Shown here in pieces: positions 36,093 to 45,071 of a DNA stretch of 58,868 bases. The position numbers and the translations under genes are program-made. The stretch's first letter is position 1. Each line of letters begins with the position of its first letter. Source of the DNA: Rathayibacter rhapontici. GTDB lineage: Bacteria; Actinomycetota; Actinomycetes; Actinomycetales; Microbacteriaceae. The stretch spans positions 1 through 58,868 of the forward strand of contig NZ_MUKN01000020.1 of the NCBI RefSeq assembly GCF_001995175.1, written 5' to 3'. The notes beneath the pieces were generated by a model. That model saw nothing but the letters and a program-made list of their open reading frames with translations, did not search any database and was not told where the DNA came from.

Positions 36093-37274
36093 TCAGCGCG
36101 AGACGCAGGCTCCGGGGTCGACCGCCGCGCTCAGCGACGGCGCCTCGGCGGCCACCGGCGACAGCACCGACAGCGGGATCGCGTAGCCCACGTTGTCCAC
36201 CGACGCCGCCTTGCCGAACACGACCCCCGAGACCGTGCCCTCGAGCGAGAGCAGCGGGCCGCCGGAGTTGCCCTGGTTGACGACGGCCGCGAGCGTCAGC
36301 ACCTCGCGCGAGGTGGGTGCGCCGTCGACCATCAGCGACACGGTGGCGTCGGAGGAGACCTGCGCCGATCCGAGCGTCAGCGGCCCGCCGAAGGGGTAGC
36401 CGGCGACCACCGCGTCGTCGCCCGCGGCGACGGCGTCGTCGAGCGCGAGCGGAGCGGCGGACAGGCCGTCGACCGCGACGACCGCCAGGTCGGCGGCGGC
36501 GTCGACGTAGACGACCCGGCCGGTGCGCGGCGGCTCGCCCGGTGCCTCGACGACCGGCTCCGACACTCCGGCGACGACGTGCGCGTTGGTGACCACGCGG
36601 TCGTCCGACACGACGAAGCCGCTGCCCGTCACTCCGACGTCGCAGGCCCAGGCCGTGCCCGAGACCCGCACGACGGAGTCGGAGGCGGTCGCCACCTCGG
36701 GGTCGTCGGTGGCGACGTCGGCGATGCTCGGCGCCTGCGTCGGAGCGTCGATCGCCTCGACGATCCACGACGTGCCCTCGTCGACGACCGTCGACTGGAG
36801 CTGCGCGAGGAAGCCGCGCACGGGATCCGGAGTCAGGTCGTCGATGGTGCGGATGACCGTGGAGCCCGCGACGGAGGTGGTCACGAGCGGCACGCCCAGG
36901 AGCGAGACGGCCGAGGTGATCGCGATCCAGACGAGACCCGAGATCGCGACGCCCGCGACTCCTCCGGCGAGCCGATCGAGCACGCCGAGCTTCACCTTGT
37001 CGGCCCCGCGGCCGAACGCGGCGCCGATGGAGGCGCCGATCGCGTAGCCGATGCCGAGGCAGAGCACCGCGGTGCCGATCACGGCCAGCATGCGCCACTC
37101 GCTCCCGGCGGCCCAGGCCGAGACGGCGGGCACCGCGAAGGAGGCGCCGATCGCGCCGGCGACGATGCCCGCGAGTCCGCCGGCGGTGCGGAGGAACCCG
37201 CGGCGCAGGCCGTCGACCAGCGCGCCGATCAGGCTCAGCACGACGATGACGTCGACGATCACGGATGCACCCAC
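36093..37274 (-). CDS. marP: MarP family membrane-anchored serine protease
   Basis: A 393-residue protein with four N-terminal CvpA-like membrane helices (about 5-22, 36-56, 62-85, 103-130) and a C-terminal chymotrypsin-like protease. The triad is visible: His232 (TNAHVVAG), Asp262 (AADLAVVAVD) and Ser337 (GNSGGPL). Cys211 and Cys390 are placed as the redox-controlled disulfide of mycobacterial MarP. The family protects against acid and oxidative stress by periplasmic proteolysis. The domain order and length match, so the assignment is firm. Confidence 0.92.
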   Translation of the reverse strand: MGASVIVDVIVVLSLIGALVDGLRRGFLRTAGGLAGIVAGAIGASFAVPAVSAWAAGSEWRMLAVIGTAVLCLGIGYAIGASIGAAFGRGADKVKLGVLDRLAGGVAGVAISGLVWIAITSAVSLLGVPLVTTSVAGSTVIRTIDDLTPDPVRGFLAQLQSTVVDEGTSWIVEAIDAPTQAPSIADVATDDPEVATASDSVVRVSGTAWACDVGVTGSGFVVSDDRVVTNAHVVAGVSEPVVEAPGEPPRTGRVVYVDAAADLAVVAVDGLSAAPLALDDAVAAGDDAVVAGYPFGGPLTLGSAQVSSDATVSLMVDGAPTSREVLTLAAVVNQGNSGGPLLSLEGTVSGVVFGKAASVDNVGYAIPLSVLSPVAAEAPSLSAAVDPGACVSR

Positions 37275-37449
37275 GCGGACCTCCAGGTTGGGGGGTCCTC
37301 CAGCATGACCGACGCCGCATGCGGGGACGCCCGGAGGAGCCTGCGAGTCGCGAGGCCTGCAGAAGTAAGGCTCAGCGTTCCGACTGGGGCGGTCGCGGCC
37401 CGGTTCCGGCTCTCAGCCTCAGCTCTGCGGCTCCGAACGCCCTGCCGGA

Positions 37450-38733
37450 TCAGAAGAACGAGATGCAGTACGGCTCCGCGACCGGCGCGAAGAAGCGGTC
37501 GACTCGCTCGCGGTCCTCCGGAGCCAGCACCACGGCGCCCGCGCGGGCGAGCGTCGACGGGCGGGCCGAGCCGAGCAGCAGCGTGCCGAGGTCGGCGACG
37601 TCGAGCTCGAGCACCGCGGCCGCGTCGGTGCGCTCGACGCGCCCTTCCCCGCCGTCGACCGTGATGCGGTAGCCGCCGTCGACGAGCCCGAGGGCGTCCC
37701 GCACCGCGATCACCAGCTCGCCGTCGGTCGTCCAGGGACGCGCGCCGAACGCCGCCGCGACATCGAGGACCCGGGTCCAGATCAGGTCGGAGACCGTGGT
37801 CACCTGCACCACGCGCGCGTCGCGCAGCGCCCAGGTGAGCGGGTCGTCGAGCGGAGCCATGTCCCACGTGACGGTTGACGCGAGGTCGACGGCGCCGAGG
37901 AAGCCCCAGAGGCCGAGGTACGCGTCCTCCGTCGCGGCGACGAGGTCGACGACCGCGAGGGTGCGGTCGTCGTCGTCCGGCCCGGTGGCGCGGTAGGTGA
38001 CGTAGCCGTCGAGCACGCCCTCGGAGTCCAGGTGCACGGCCGAGCGGACGGAGGGTCCCGACACGGTCTCGCCCGTCTCCATGCCGACCGCGTTGCCCGC
38101 GGCACGCGACTGGCGCGTGATGGACCCCGGGGTGCGCGCGTGGAACGCCGCGAAGACCTCCTCGACCCGCGACTGCAGCCACGGGGTCGAGACGACCTCG
38201 ACGCGTCCGGCCGGCTCGACCTGCAGGGCGAAGCGCGGACCGGTGTCGACGCGGATCGAGCGGGTGAAGGCGGAGCGGCCGAAGCCGAAGCGGCGGTAGA
38301 TGGAGGCCTCGCTGGCGGTCAGCAGCGCGACGGCGGCGCCGGCCTCGCGGGCGCGGTCGAGGTCGTCGGTGATCATGGCGCGCAGGATCCCGCGGCGCCG
38401 GTGGGTCGCCCGCACGGTCACCTGCGAGACGAGGTGCGCCGGGAGCTCGCGGCCACGGCCGACCTGCAGCGTGCCGGGGAACGCGGCGTACGTGGCGACG
38501 GGCACCGCCGCGCCGTCGAGGCCCTCGGGGGCGTCGGAGTCGTGCACCGCGGTCAGGAAGCGCTGGTCGGCGACCATGTGCTCGGCCCAGTCACGCCACT
38601 GCTCGGCCGAGTACTCCTTCTCGTGGAACCCCGCGTTGATCGCGGTGCCCCAGGCGCGGGTGGCGGCGTCGGGACCGCCCTCGGCGGTCAGTGCGGCGGG
38701 GAAGTGGCGGAAGTCGAGACCGGGGAGGGACAT
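37450..38733 (-). CDS. eis: Eis-like GNAT N-acetyltransferase (enhanced intracellular survival family)
   Basis: A 427-residue protein with the three-part Eis architecture: an N-terminal GNAT domain (LVSQVTVRATHRRRGILRAM is the acetyl-CoA-binding segment, about 100-125), a second GNAT-like domain, and a C-terminal SCP-like domain. It ends in a free Phe carboxylate (CISFF), as expected, since the terminal carboxylate acts in catalysis in the family. Members acetylate aminoglycosides or protein lysines. It lies 175 bases downstream of marP in the opposite transcription order, on the same strand. Confidence 0.9.
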   Translation of the reverse strand: MSLPGLDFRHFPAALTAEGGPDAATRAWGTAINAGFHEKEYSAEQWRDWAEHMVADQRFLTAVHDSDAPEGLDGAAVPVATYAAFPGTLQVGRGRELPAHLVSQVTVRATHRRRGILRAMITDDLDRAREAGAAVALLTASEASIYRRFGFGRSAFTRSIRVDTGPRFALQVEPAGRVEVVSTPWLQSRVEEVFAAFHARTPGSITRQSRAAGNAVGMETGETVSGPSVRSAVHLDSEGVLDGYVTYRATGPDDDDRTLAVVDLVAATEDAYLGLWGFLGAVDLASTVTWDMAPLDDPLTWALRDARVVQVTTVSDLIWTRVLDVAAAFGARPWTTDGELVIAVRDALGLVDGGYRITVDGGEGRVERTDAAAVLELDVADLGTLLLGSARPSTLARAGAVVLAPEDRERVDRFFAPVAEPYCISFF

Positions 38734-38776
38734 CCGACCAGCCTATTCACCGGCCCGTGCTCGCGGGGGCCGCGCC

Positions 38777-39508
38777 TCACAGCACGCCCCAGCGCTTCTC
38801 CAGCGCCGCATCCACCGCGACGGCCAGCTCGTCCATACGCGCCGACGGGTCCGACGCCCGGAGTTGCTCCGCGAGGGCCGCGATCGCCGCGCGCCGCCGG
38901 GGCAGCGTCGCCGTGAACGCGCAGTCCCGCAGCACCAGCAGGAGCGTCTCCGCCGGCGCCTCCACGCGGGACAGCACGGTCAGTCGCCGCTCGAACGGCG
39001 ACTCCGGAGCGATCACCCGCAGGAACCCCTCCGGATCCTGGTACGCCGCCGGCGGGTCCGGCACCCGGGCGAGCAGCGCCAGTGCCGACGCCAGCCCGTC
39101 CAGGTCCGCCGCCGCCGCGAGCGCGTCCAGCCGCGAGTCCACATCCGCCCCCGGCCCCGCCCCGAGCACGACCGCGGCGAGCGCCTGCCCGTCGATCCGC
39201 CGCTCCTGGGCCTCGTCGGGCACCGTCTCGTCGGCCGACCACCACGAGAGCAGCGGAGTCGCGGCCACCGCGAAAGAGCCTGCCCGCCGCTCCAGCGCCA
39301 CGAACAGGTCCTCTCGCGCCGCGAGCGCGACGAGCGCGTCGACATCGATCGCGAGCACCGTGCCCGAGGTCTCGGGCAGCACGAGATGCCGACCCGACGG
39401 AGGAGCGAGCTCGGCGCGGGTCCGCGCGCCCGGCCCGCGCGTGCTCGCCTGCAGGATCGCGTCTTCGAGAGTCGGCTCCGTGCGTCGTCGTCCGCTTCCC
39501 AGCACCAT
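38777..39508 (-). CDS. DUF2254-like soluble protein
   Basis: A 243-residue protein. TVLAIDVDALVALAAREDLF then VALERRAGSFAVAATPLLSW resembles the C-terminal soluble region of DUF2254 membrane proteins, which usually have four membrane helices first. Here these are missing, so it is a truncated or divergent relative. FLRVIAPESPFERRLTVLSR fits the same family's later segment. It is divergent from the DUF1697 gene with only 22 bases between the starts, and ends 40 bases before eis. Function unknown. Confidence 0.6.
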   Translation of the reverse strand: MVLGSGRRRTEPTLEDAILQASTRGPGARTRAELAPPSGRHLVLPETSGTVLAIDVDALVALAAREDLFVALERRAGSFAVAATPLLSWWSADETVPDEAQERRIDGQALAAVVLGAGPGADVDSRLDALAAAADLDGLASALALLARVPDPPAAYQDPEGFLRVIAPESPFERRLTVLSRVEAPAETLLLVLRDCAFTATLPRRRAAIAALAEQLRASDPSARMDELAVAVDAALEKRWGVL

Positions 39509-39530
39509 GCCGTCACGCTACCGTCGCGGC

Positions 39531-40052
39531 ATGACCCGCTACCTGGCGCTGCTGCGCGGAGTGAACGTCAACGGCCGCACGGTCCGCAGCGCCGACCTCG
39601 CGGCGGTCGTCGAGCGAATCGGCGGCGCGGGAGTCCGCACGGTCCTCGCGAGCGGCAACGCGGCCTTCGACTCCGACCGCGACCCCGCCGAGCTGAAGCC
39701 CGCCCTTGAGGCCGCGCTGGAGGAGCGCTTCGGCTACGACGCCTGGATCGTCCTCATCGAGCAGGAGGCGCTCGCCGCGGTCGCCCGCGCGTACCCGTTC
39801 GAGCGGATCGACGACGTCGCGCATCCGTACGTCGTCTTCGGCTCGAGCGACGCCGCACTCGACGACGCCCTCGCCGCGATCGGCACGAACGACGTCGACC
39901 TTCTGCAGAGGGGCGCGGGAGTCCTCTACTGGCGCTGCCCGCGCGGGTCGTCCACGGACACTCCGGCGGCGAAGGTCCTGGCCCGCGCCGCCTACCGCGC
40001 CACCACGACCACCCGGAACCTCCGCACGGTCGAGAAGCTCGCCGCAGCCTGA
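39531..40052 (+). CDS. DUF1697 domain-containing protein
   Basis: A 173-residue protein starting MTRYLALLRGVNVNGRTVRS with ATG 39531. The pattern YxALLRGVNVxG, VRTVLASGNAAF and the C-terminal RATTTTRNLRTVEKLAAA (TxRNWxTVxKL) is diagnostic of DUF1697, a ferredoxin-like small cytoplasmic protein. Length is close to typical (about 175-180 residues). Function is unknown in the family. The gene is alone on this strand before the next membrane-protein gene. Confidence 0.92.
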   Translation: MTRYLALLRGVNVNGRTVRSADLAAVVERIGGAGVRTVLASGNAAFDSDRDPAELKPALEAALEERFGYDAWIVLIEQEALAAVARAYPFERIDDVAHPYVVFGSSDAALDDALAAIGTNDVDLLQRGAGVLYWRCPRGSSTDTPAAKVLARAAYRATTTTRNLRTVEKLAAA

Positions 40053-40108
40053 CGGTTCACCCGATCTGGGGTGCCGCTCCGAGTGCGGACGGCGGGGATA
40101 CTCGCTCG

Positions 40109-40768
40109 GTGATCCCCTCCCGATTCCCCCGCGCCCTCGGTTATCTGCTCCTCATCCCGCTCGGCGTCGTCGTGGGCGTGGCACCCGTGGCCGTCGGCGA
40201 GGGGCGATCGTCGGGGATCGTGCCGATGATCGTCGTCATGCTCGTGATCTTCGTCCCCCTCGTCGCCTGGATCCTCTCGGTGCGGTGGCGGACCGACGCC
40301 CTTTGGGACCGTCTGCGCACAGCCCATCCGGATGCCGTGATCCTCGAGGCCCAGCGGACCCCCGAGACCGTGTCGGCACTGCCTCGCGTGCAGAGCAACC
40401 GCTTCTTCTCCCTGGCGATGATGTACTTCCTGGTCATCGATGAGGACGGAGTGGCGATCCACAGCTCCAGCGCCGGGTCGGAGAAACCGGTCGTGCTCGC
40501 GTGGGACCGGCTGGGGCCGTTCTCGACGGGCGCAGTGCGGATCGGCAGACACTCCGGTACCGCCCTCGTCGTCACGGTGGCGCCCTCAGGGGAGCAGCTG
40601 CCCGTTGCCGTCCGCGACAGCGGGCCGATGGCGGCGGTGCGGATCTCGCCGACTCCGGCGGGAGTCGCGGCCCTCATCGAGGCTCTCGAGGAGGTGCGAC
40701 GGCGGCCGAGGGAGGGACGGACGCCGAGCACACCGACGGCGGGCGGCCCAGCGCAGGAGAAGGACTGA
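40109..40768 (+). CDS. Hypothetical membrane-anchored protein, 219 aa
   Basis: A 219-residue protein read from GTG 40109. Two membrane segments are predicted (ALGYLLLIPLGVVVGVAPVA and IVPMIVVMLVIFVPLVAWIL), then a cytoplasmic beta-rich domain (VVLAWDRLGPFSTGAVRIG, SGTALVVTVAPSG, LPVAVRDS) reminiscent of a PH-like fold, and a Pro/Thr-rich tail. No family recognised. Its end is 22 bases before the iron box of the next operon. Confidence 0.7.
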   Translation: MIPSRFPRALGYLLLIPLGVVVGVAPVAVGEGRSSGIVPMIVVMLVIFVPLVAWILSVRWRTDALWDRLRTAHPDAVILEAQRTPETVSALPRVQSNRFFSLAMMYFLVIDEDGVAIHSSSAGSEKPVVLAWDRLGPFSTGAVRIGRHSGTALVVTVAPSGEQLPVAVRDSGPMAAVRISPTPAGVAALIEALEEVRRRPREGRTPSTPTAGGPAQEKD

Positions 40769-40790
40769 CAGTCTGAAGAATCCCTCACAT

Positions 40791-40809
40791 ATTGGTTAGG
40801 CTATCCTTA
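40791..40809 (+). promoter_or_regulatory. Iron box (IdeR/DtxR/DmdR type)
   Basis: ATTGGTTAGGCTATCCTTA matches 15 of 19 positions of the actinobacterial iron box TTAGGTTAGGCTAACCTAA, including the whole central GGTTAGGCTA. It lies 52 bases upstream of the siderophore-binding protein gene, so transcription should be repressed when iron is plentiful. Confidence 0.85.
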
Positions 40810-40860
40810 CTCTCGGTCCACCCGGCCGACACTCCTGGAACCGCCTTCCGAAAGGGAACG

Positions 40861-41883
40861 ATGCCCCGCGTCACCAAGCCGCTCGCACTCCTCGCGACCG
40901 CACTGCTCACCGCCGGTCTCGCCGGCTGCTCGTCCGCCGCGACCGGCTCCGAGGACGCCGCCTCGGGCGACTTCACCCCCATCACCATCGAGCACGCGCT
41001 GGGCACGACGACCATCGAGTCCCAGCCCGAGCGCGTCGCGACCGTCAACTGGGCGAACCACGAGGTCCCCCTCGCGCTGGGCGTCGTCCCCGTGGGCATG
41101 GCCGCCGCCAACTTCGGCGACGACGACGGCGACGGACTGCTCCCGTGGGTCTCCGCGAAGCTCGAGGAGCTCGGCGGCGAGACCCCGGTCCTGTTCGACG
41201 AGACCGACGGCATCGACTTCGAGGCCGTCGCCGACACGCAGCCCGACGTGATCCTCGCCGCCTACTCCGGCCTGACGCAGGAGGACTACGACACCCTGAG
41301 CGAGATCGCTCCCGTCGTCGCCTACCCCGAGACCGCGTGGGGCACCTCGTGGCGCGACACCATCACCTTCAACAGCGAGGCCATGGGCATGGCCGCCGAG
41401 GGCGAGGAGCTCGTCACCGAGCTCGAGGGCGAGATCCAGGAGGCCGCCGCCGCGTACCCGCAGCTCGAGGGCACCTCCGCCATGTTCCTCACCCACGTCG
41501 ACCCGACCGACCTCAGCCAGGTCAGCTTCTACACGACCCACGACACCCGTCCGGCCTTCTTCGCCGACCTCGGCCTCGCCACCCCCGGCAGCATCGAGAC
41601 CGCCTCGGCGACCACCGACGCGTTCTCGCTCACCCAGAGCGCCGAGCAGGCCGACGCGTTCGACGACGTCGACGTGATCGTGACCTACGGCGACGACGAG
41701 CTCGTGAACACGCTCAAGGCCGACCCGCTGCTCTCGCAGATCCCGGCCGTCGCGAACGACGCCATCGTCCGCCTCCCATCCACCCCGCTGGGCACCGCCG
41801 CGAACCCGACCCCGCTGTCGATCTCGTACGTCCTCGACGACTACCTCGGCCTGCTGGCCGAGGCCGCCGACAAGGCGAAGTGA
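40861..41883 (+). CDS. Iron-siderophore ABC transporter substrate-binding lipoprotein
   Basis: A 340-residue type III (FhuD/FecB-like) binding protein. The signal ends in LTAGLAGC (Cys23 lipidated). Mature motifs are ITIEHALGTTTIESQPERVA, TVNWANHEVPLALGVVPVGM, the long helix-led linker, and PDVILAAYSGLTQEDYDTLS. It captures ferric siderophore (or heme-free iron chelate) outside the membrane and passes it to the two permeases encoded next. AAAGGGAACG precedes the ATG at 40861. First gene of a four-gene operon behind an iron box. Siderophore type unknown. Confidence 0.93.
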   Translation: MPRVTKPLALLATALLTAGLAGCSSAATGSEDAASGDFTPITIEHALGTTTIESQPERVATVNWANHEVPLALGVVPVGMAAANFGDDDGDGLLPWVSAKLEELGGETPVLFDETDGIDFEAVADTQPDVILAAYSGLTQEDYDTLSEIAPVVAYPETAWGTSWRDTITFNSEAMGMAAEGEELVTELEGEIQEAAAAYPQLEGTSAMFLTHVDPTDLSQVSFYTTHDTRPAFFADLGLATPGSIETASATTDAFSLTQSAEQADAFDDVDVIVTYGDDELVNTLKADPLLSQIPAVANDAIVRLPSTPLGTAANPTPLSISYVLDDYLGLLAEAADKAK

Positions 41884-42923
41884 CCCTCACCGCCCCGCCT
41901 GCCGCCGCGGGCGTCGCCGCTGTGCGACGTCCGCGGCGTCTGCGTGCGCTCTGGCTGCTCGTCGCGGTCGGAGTGCTCGTCGGCGCGGGCGTGCTCTCAG
42001 TCATGGTCGGCTCGCGCGACGTGGCGTGGAGCGACGTCGTCGCGGCGTTCGGAGGCTCGACCGACGGCTTCGGGCAGGCCGCGGTCGCCAAGCGCCTCCC
42101 GCGCACCGTGCTCGCCATGATCGCCGGAGCCGCCCTGGGCGTCGCCGGCGTGCTCATGCAGGGCGTGACCCGCAACCCGCTGGCCGACCCCGGCATCCTC
42201 GGCGTCAACACCGGCGCCTCCCTCGCCGTCGTCACCGGCATCGTCTTCTTCGGTCTCAGCACCGCCACCGGCTTCATCTGGGTCGCCATCGGAGGCGCCG
42301 CCGTCGCGGCCGTGTTCGTCTACGTCGTCGGCTCCCTCGGCCGCGGGGGAGCGACTCCGCTCAAGCTCGCGCTGGCCGGCGCCGCCACCTCGGCCGCCCT
42401 CGTCTCGGTGATCAGCGCGATCATCCTTCCGCGCGCCGACCTCTCGGGCGGCATCCGCTCGTGGCAGATCGGCGGAGTGGGCGGCGGCACGTTCGCGAGC
42501 ATCGGCCAGGTCCTGCCGTTCCTCGCGGTCGGCTTCGCGATCTGCGTGCTCTCGGCCAAGAGCCTCAACACCCTGGCGCTCGGCGACGAGCTCGCCGCAG
42601 GCCTCGGCGAGCGCGTCGCCGTCGCCCGGGGCGCCGCGGCTTTGGGCGCGGTGGTCCTCTGCGGAGCGACGACCGCGATCACCGGACCGATCGGCTTCGT
42701 CGGCCTCGTCGTCCCGCACGCCTGCCGCCTGATCGTCGGCGTCGACCACCGCTGGCTGCTGCCGTTCTCGGCCGTCGCCGGCGCGGTCCTCCTCACCGGC
42801 GCCGATGTCGTGGGCCGCATCGTCGCGCGCCCGAGCGAGATCGACGTCGGCATCATCACCGCGCTGATCGGCGCTCCCGTCTTCATCGCGATCGTCCGCC
42901 GCCAGAAGGTGCGCGAGCTGTGA
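41880..42923 (+). CDS. FecCD family iron-siderophore ABC permease
   Basis: A 347-residue permease with about nine to ten membrane helices, GTG start overlapping the previous stop (GTGA). Diagnostic segments are RLPRTVLAMIAGAALGVAGV and LMQGVTRNPLADPGILGVNT near the N-terminal third, and GPIGFVGLVVPHACRLIVGV (the cytoplasmic coupling loop) near the C-terminus. It is one half of the membrane channel of a BtuC/FhuB-like importer. The operon order binding protein-permease-permease-ATPase is typical. Confidence 0.94.
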   Translation: MTLTAPPAAAGVAAVRRPRRLRALWLLVAVGVLVGAGVLSVMVGSRDVAWSDVVAAFGGSTDGFGQAAVAKRLPRTVLAMIAGAALGVAGVLMQGVTRNPLADPGILGVNTGASLAVVTGIVFFGLSTATGFIWVAIGGAAVAAVFVYVVGSLGRGGATPLKLALAGAATSAALVSVISAIILPRADLSGGIRSWQIGGVGGGTFASIGQVLPFLAVGFAICVLSAKSLNTLALGDELAAGLGERVAVARGAAALGAVVLCGATTAITGPIGFVGLVVPHACRLIVGVDHRWLLPFSAVAGAVLLTGADVVGRIVARPSEIDVGIITALIGAPVFIAIVRRQKVREL

Positions 42924-43975
42924 CCGCGGTGCTCGAGCGGAGCCACTCCGCCACCGCCGCCGCCGTCGCGTCCGGTCGTCGTCGTCGCGGGGCCCGCCGC
43001 CGCGCCGTCGTCGCCGTGCTGGCCGTCGCGGTCGTCGTCGCCTTCGCGCTCTCACTCGTCTACGGCCAGACCGTCTACACGCCCGACGAGGTGCTCCGGG
43101 TGATCCTCGGTGAGCAGGTGCCGGGCGCCTCCTTCACCGTCGGCCGCCTGCGCCTCCCGCGCGCCGTGCTCGCGGTGCTCGTCGGCCTCTGCTTCGGCCT
43201 CGGCGGCGTCAGCTTCCAGACCATGCTGCGGAACCCCCTCGCGAGCCCCGACATCATCGGCATCAGCGCGGGCGCCTCCGCCGCCGCGGCCTTCGCCATC
43301 GTGACGCTGTCGCTGGGATCCACGCAGGTCTCGATCCTCGCGATCACCGCCGGTCTCGCCGTCGCCCTGGTGGTCTACGCCCTCGCCTACCGCAGCGGAG
43401 TCGCGGGCACCCGGCTGATCCTCATCGGCATCGGCGTCGCCGCCATGCTCGACAGCGTCACCGCCTACATCCTGTCCCGCGCCGCCGCCTTCGACTTCCA
43501 GGAGGCGAGCCGCTGGCTCACCGGCAGTCTGAACGGCGCCCGCTGGGAGGAGGTCGTCCCGGTCCTCGTCGCCGTGGTCGTCCTGACCCCGGTGCTGCTG
43601 CTCAGCTCCCGCGACCTCGCCGGCACGCAGCTCGGCGACGACACCGCCTCCGCTCTCGGCATCCGGGTGAACCGCACGCGTCTCGTCGTGATCGTCGCGG
43701 CCGTCGGCCTCATCGCGTTCGCCACCGCGGCCGCCGGCCCCATCGCGTTCGTCGCGTTCCTCTCCGGGCCCATCGCCGCGCGCCTCATCGGCCCGGGCGC
43801 CTCCCTCCTGGTGCCGTCTGCCCTGGTCGGAGCCCTGCTCGTGCTCGTCGCCGACCTCGTCGGGCAGTACGCGCTGGGGCTGCGCTACCCGGTCGGCGTC
43901 GTGACCGGGGTCCTCGGCGCCCCGTACCTGATCTACCTCATCGTCCGCAGCAACCGATCGGGAGGGTCCCTGTGA
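42920..43975 (+). CDS. FecCD family iron-siderophore ABC permease
   Basis: A 351-residue second permease. The N-terminal Arg-rich stretch (GRRRRGARRRA) is followed by the first helix. RLPRAVLAVLVGLCFGLGGV, SFQTMLRNPLASPDIIGISA and GPIAFVAFLSGPIAARLIGP are the FecCD hallmarks. GTG overlaps the first permease stop (GTGA) and its own stop overlaps the ATPase start. It should form a heterodimer with the first permease, since the two are only distantly similar. Confidence 0.94.
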   Translation: MTAVLERSHSATAAAVASGRRRRGARRRAVVAVLAVAVVVAFALSLVYGQTVYTPDEVLRVILGEQVPGASFTVGRLRLPRAVLAVLVGLCFGLGGVSFQTMLRNPLASPDIIGISAGASAAAAFAIVTLSLGSTQVSILAITAGLAVALVVYALAYRSGVAGTRLILIGIGVAAMLDSVTAYILSRAAAFDFQEASRWLTGSLNGARWEEVVPVLVAVVVLTPVLLLSSRDLAGTQLGDDTASALGIRVNRTRLVVIVAAVGLIAFATAAAGPIAFVAFLSGPIAARLIGPGASLLVPSALVGALLVLVADLVGQYALGLRYPVGVVTGVLGAPYLIYLIVRSNRSGGSL

Positions 43976-44805
43976 CCGCCGAGCACACCCTGACCGTCGA
44001 GAGCCTCACCCTCGGCTACGGCGACCGCACCGTGGTCGACGGCCTCGACCTCGTCGTCCCGCCCGGCCGGATCACCGCGATCGTCGGCGCGAACGCCTGC
44101 GGCAAGTCGACCCTCCTCCGCTCGATGTCGCGCCTGCTCGCCCCGCGCGCGGGCACCGTGCTACTCGACGGCAAGGCCGTGCACCGGATGCCCGCGAAGC
44201 AGCTGGCGCGCACGCTCGGCCTCCTCCCGCAGTCGCCGATCGCTCCGGAGGGGATCACCGTCGCCGATCTCGTCGGCCGCGGACGCCATCCGCACCAGGG
44301 CCTCCTGAGCCGCTGGAACGCGCACGACGACGAGGCCGTCGCGACGGCCCTGGACGCGACCGACACCGCCGCCCTCGCCGACCGCGCGGTCGACGAGCTC
44401 TCGGGCGGGCAGCGCCAGCGCGTCTGGATCGCCATGGCCCTCGCGCAGGAGACCGACCTGCTGCTGCTGGACGAGCCGACCACGTTCCTCGACGTCAGCC
44501 ACCAGGTCGAGGTGCTCGACCTCCTCGTCGACCTCAACCGCACGCGCGGCACGACCGTGGTCATGGTGCTGCACGACCTCAACCTGGCGGCCCGCTACGC
44601 CGACCACCTCGTCGCCCTGGCCGACGGCACCGTGCACGCCGCCGGCACCCCCGCCGAGGTGCTGACCGAGGACGTGGTGCGCGCCGTCTTCGGGCTCGAC
44701 AGCCGCATCATCACCGACCCGACCTCCGGCACGCCGCTGATGCTCCCGCTCGGCCGCCACCGGCTCGCTCCGCCCGCCGAGGACGCCTCCGCCCCGCAGA
44801 ACTGA
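43972..44805 (+). CDS. Iron-siderophore ABC transporter ATP-binding protein
   Basis: A 277-residue FecE/FepC-type ATPase: Walker A GANACGKST (39-47), Q-loop in LLPQSP, signature LSGGQ (143-147), Walker B LLLLDEPT (163-170) and switch His in VLHDLN. It energises the importer formed with the two permeases. The GTG start overlaps the permease stop. The C-terminal tail after GLDSRIITDPTSG is short and variable. The operon ends here; no terminator hairpin is obvious. Confidence 0.95.
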   Translation: MTAEHTLTVESLTLGYGDRTVVDGLDLVVPPGRITAIVGANACGKSTLLRSMSRLLAPRAGTVLLDGKAVHRMPAKQLARTLGLLPQSPIAPEGITVADLVGRGRHPHQGLLSRWNAHDDEAVATALDATDTAALADRAVDELSGGQRQRVWIAMALAQETDLLLLDEPTTFLDVSHQVEVLDLLVDLNRTRGTTVVMVLHDLNLAARYADHLVALADGTVHAAGTPAEVLTEDVVRAVFGLDSRIITDPTSGTPLMLPLGRHRLAPPAEDASAPQN

Positions 44806-44954
44806 GGCTCGCGGCGCCGCGATCGCTTCACTTCGACGCGGAGAGCACTGCAGCCTTACTTCTGCGGACGATCGGCGACCGACGGCGAGTCCCGGACTCG
44901 ACAGCGGCGGATCGCGCCCTGAGGGCACGCCGCGAGGCGCGCACGTGACGGACG

Positions 44955-44968
44955 TGTAAACGGTTCCA
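44955..44968. promoter_or_regulatory. LacI-type operator upstream of the phosphorylase operon
   Basis: TGTAAACGGTTCCA matches the LacI/GalR-family operator core (TGTAANCGNTTNCA). It lies about 105 bases before pgmB in the gap after the iron operon. No LacI gene is found in the window, so the regulator must be elsewhere. Confidence 0.6.
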
Positions 44969-45071
44969 GACACCACCCCGGGCGGCGTATACGATTCTTC
45001 ACAGTCCGTGGCGGGCAGCCGTCGTCGGCACACTCCGCCGCATCCTGCCCCCGACCAGAGGTTCCCCCGCC

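Noticed and set aside
32093..36280. Very long plus-strand open frame (1395 codons) antisense to purL
   Set aside because: Arg/Ala/Val/Asp-rich shadow of purL and of the GT39-like gene; typical of high-GC antisense frames.
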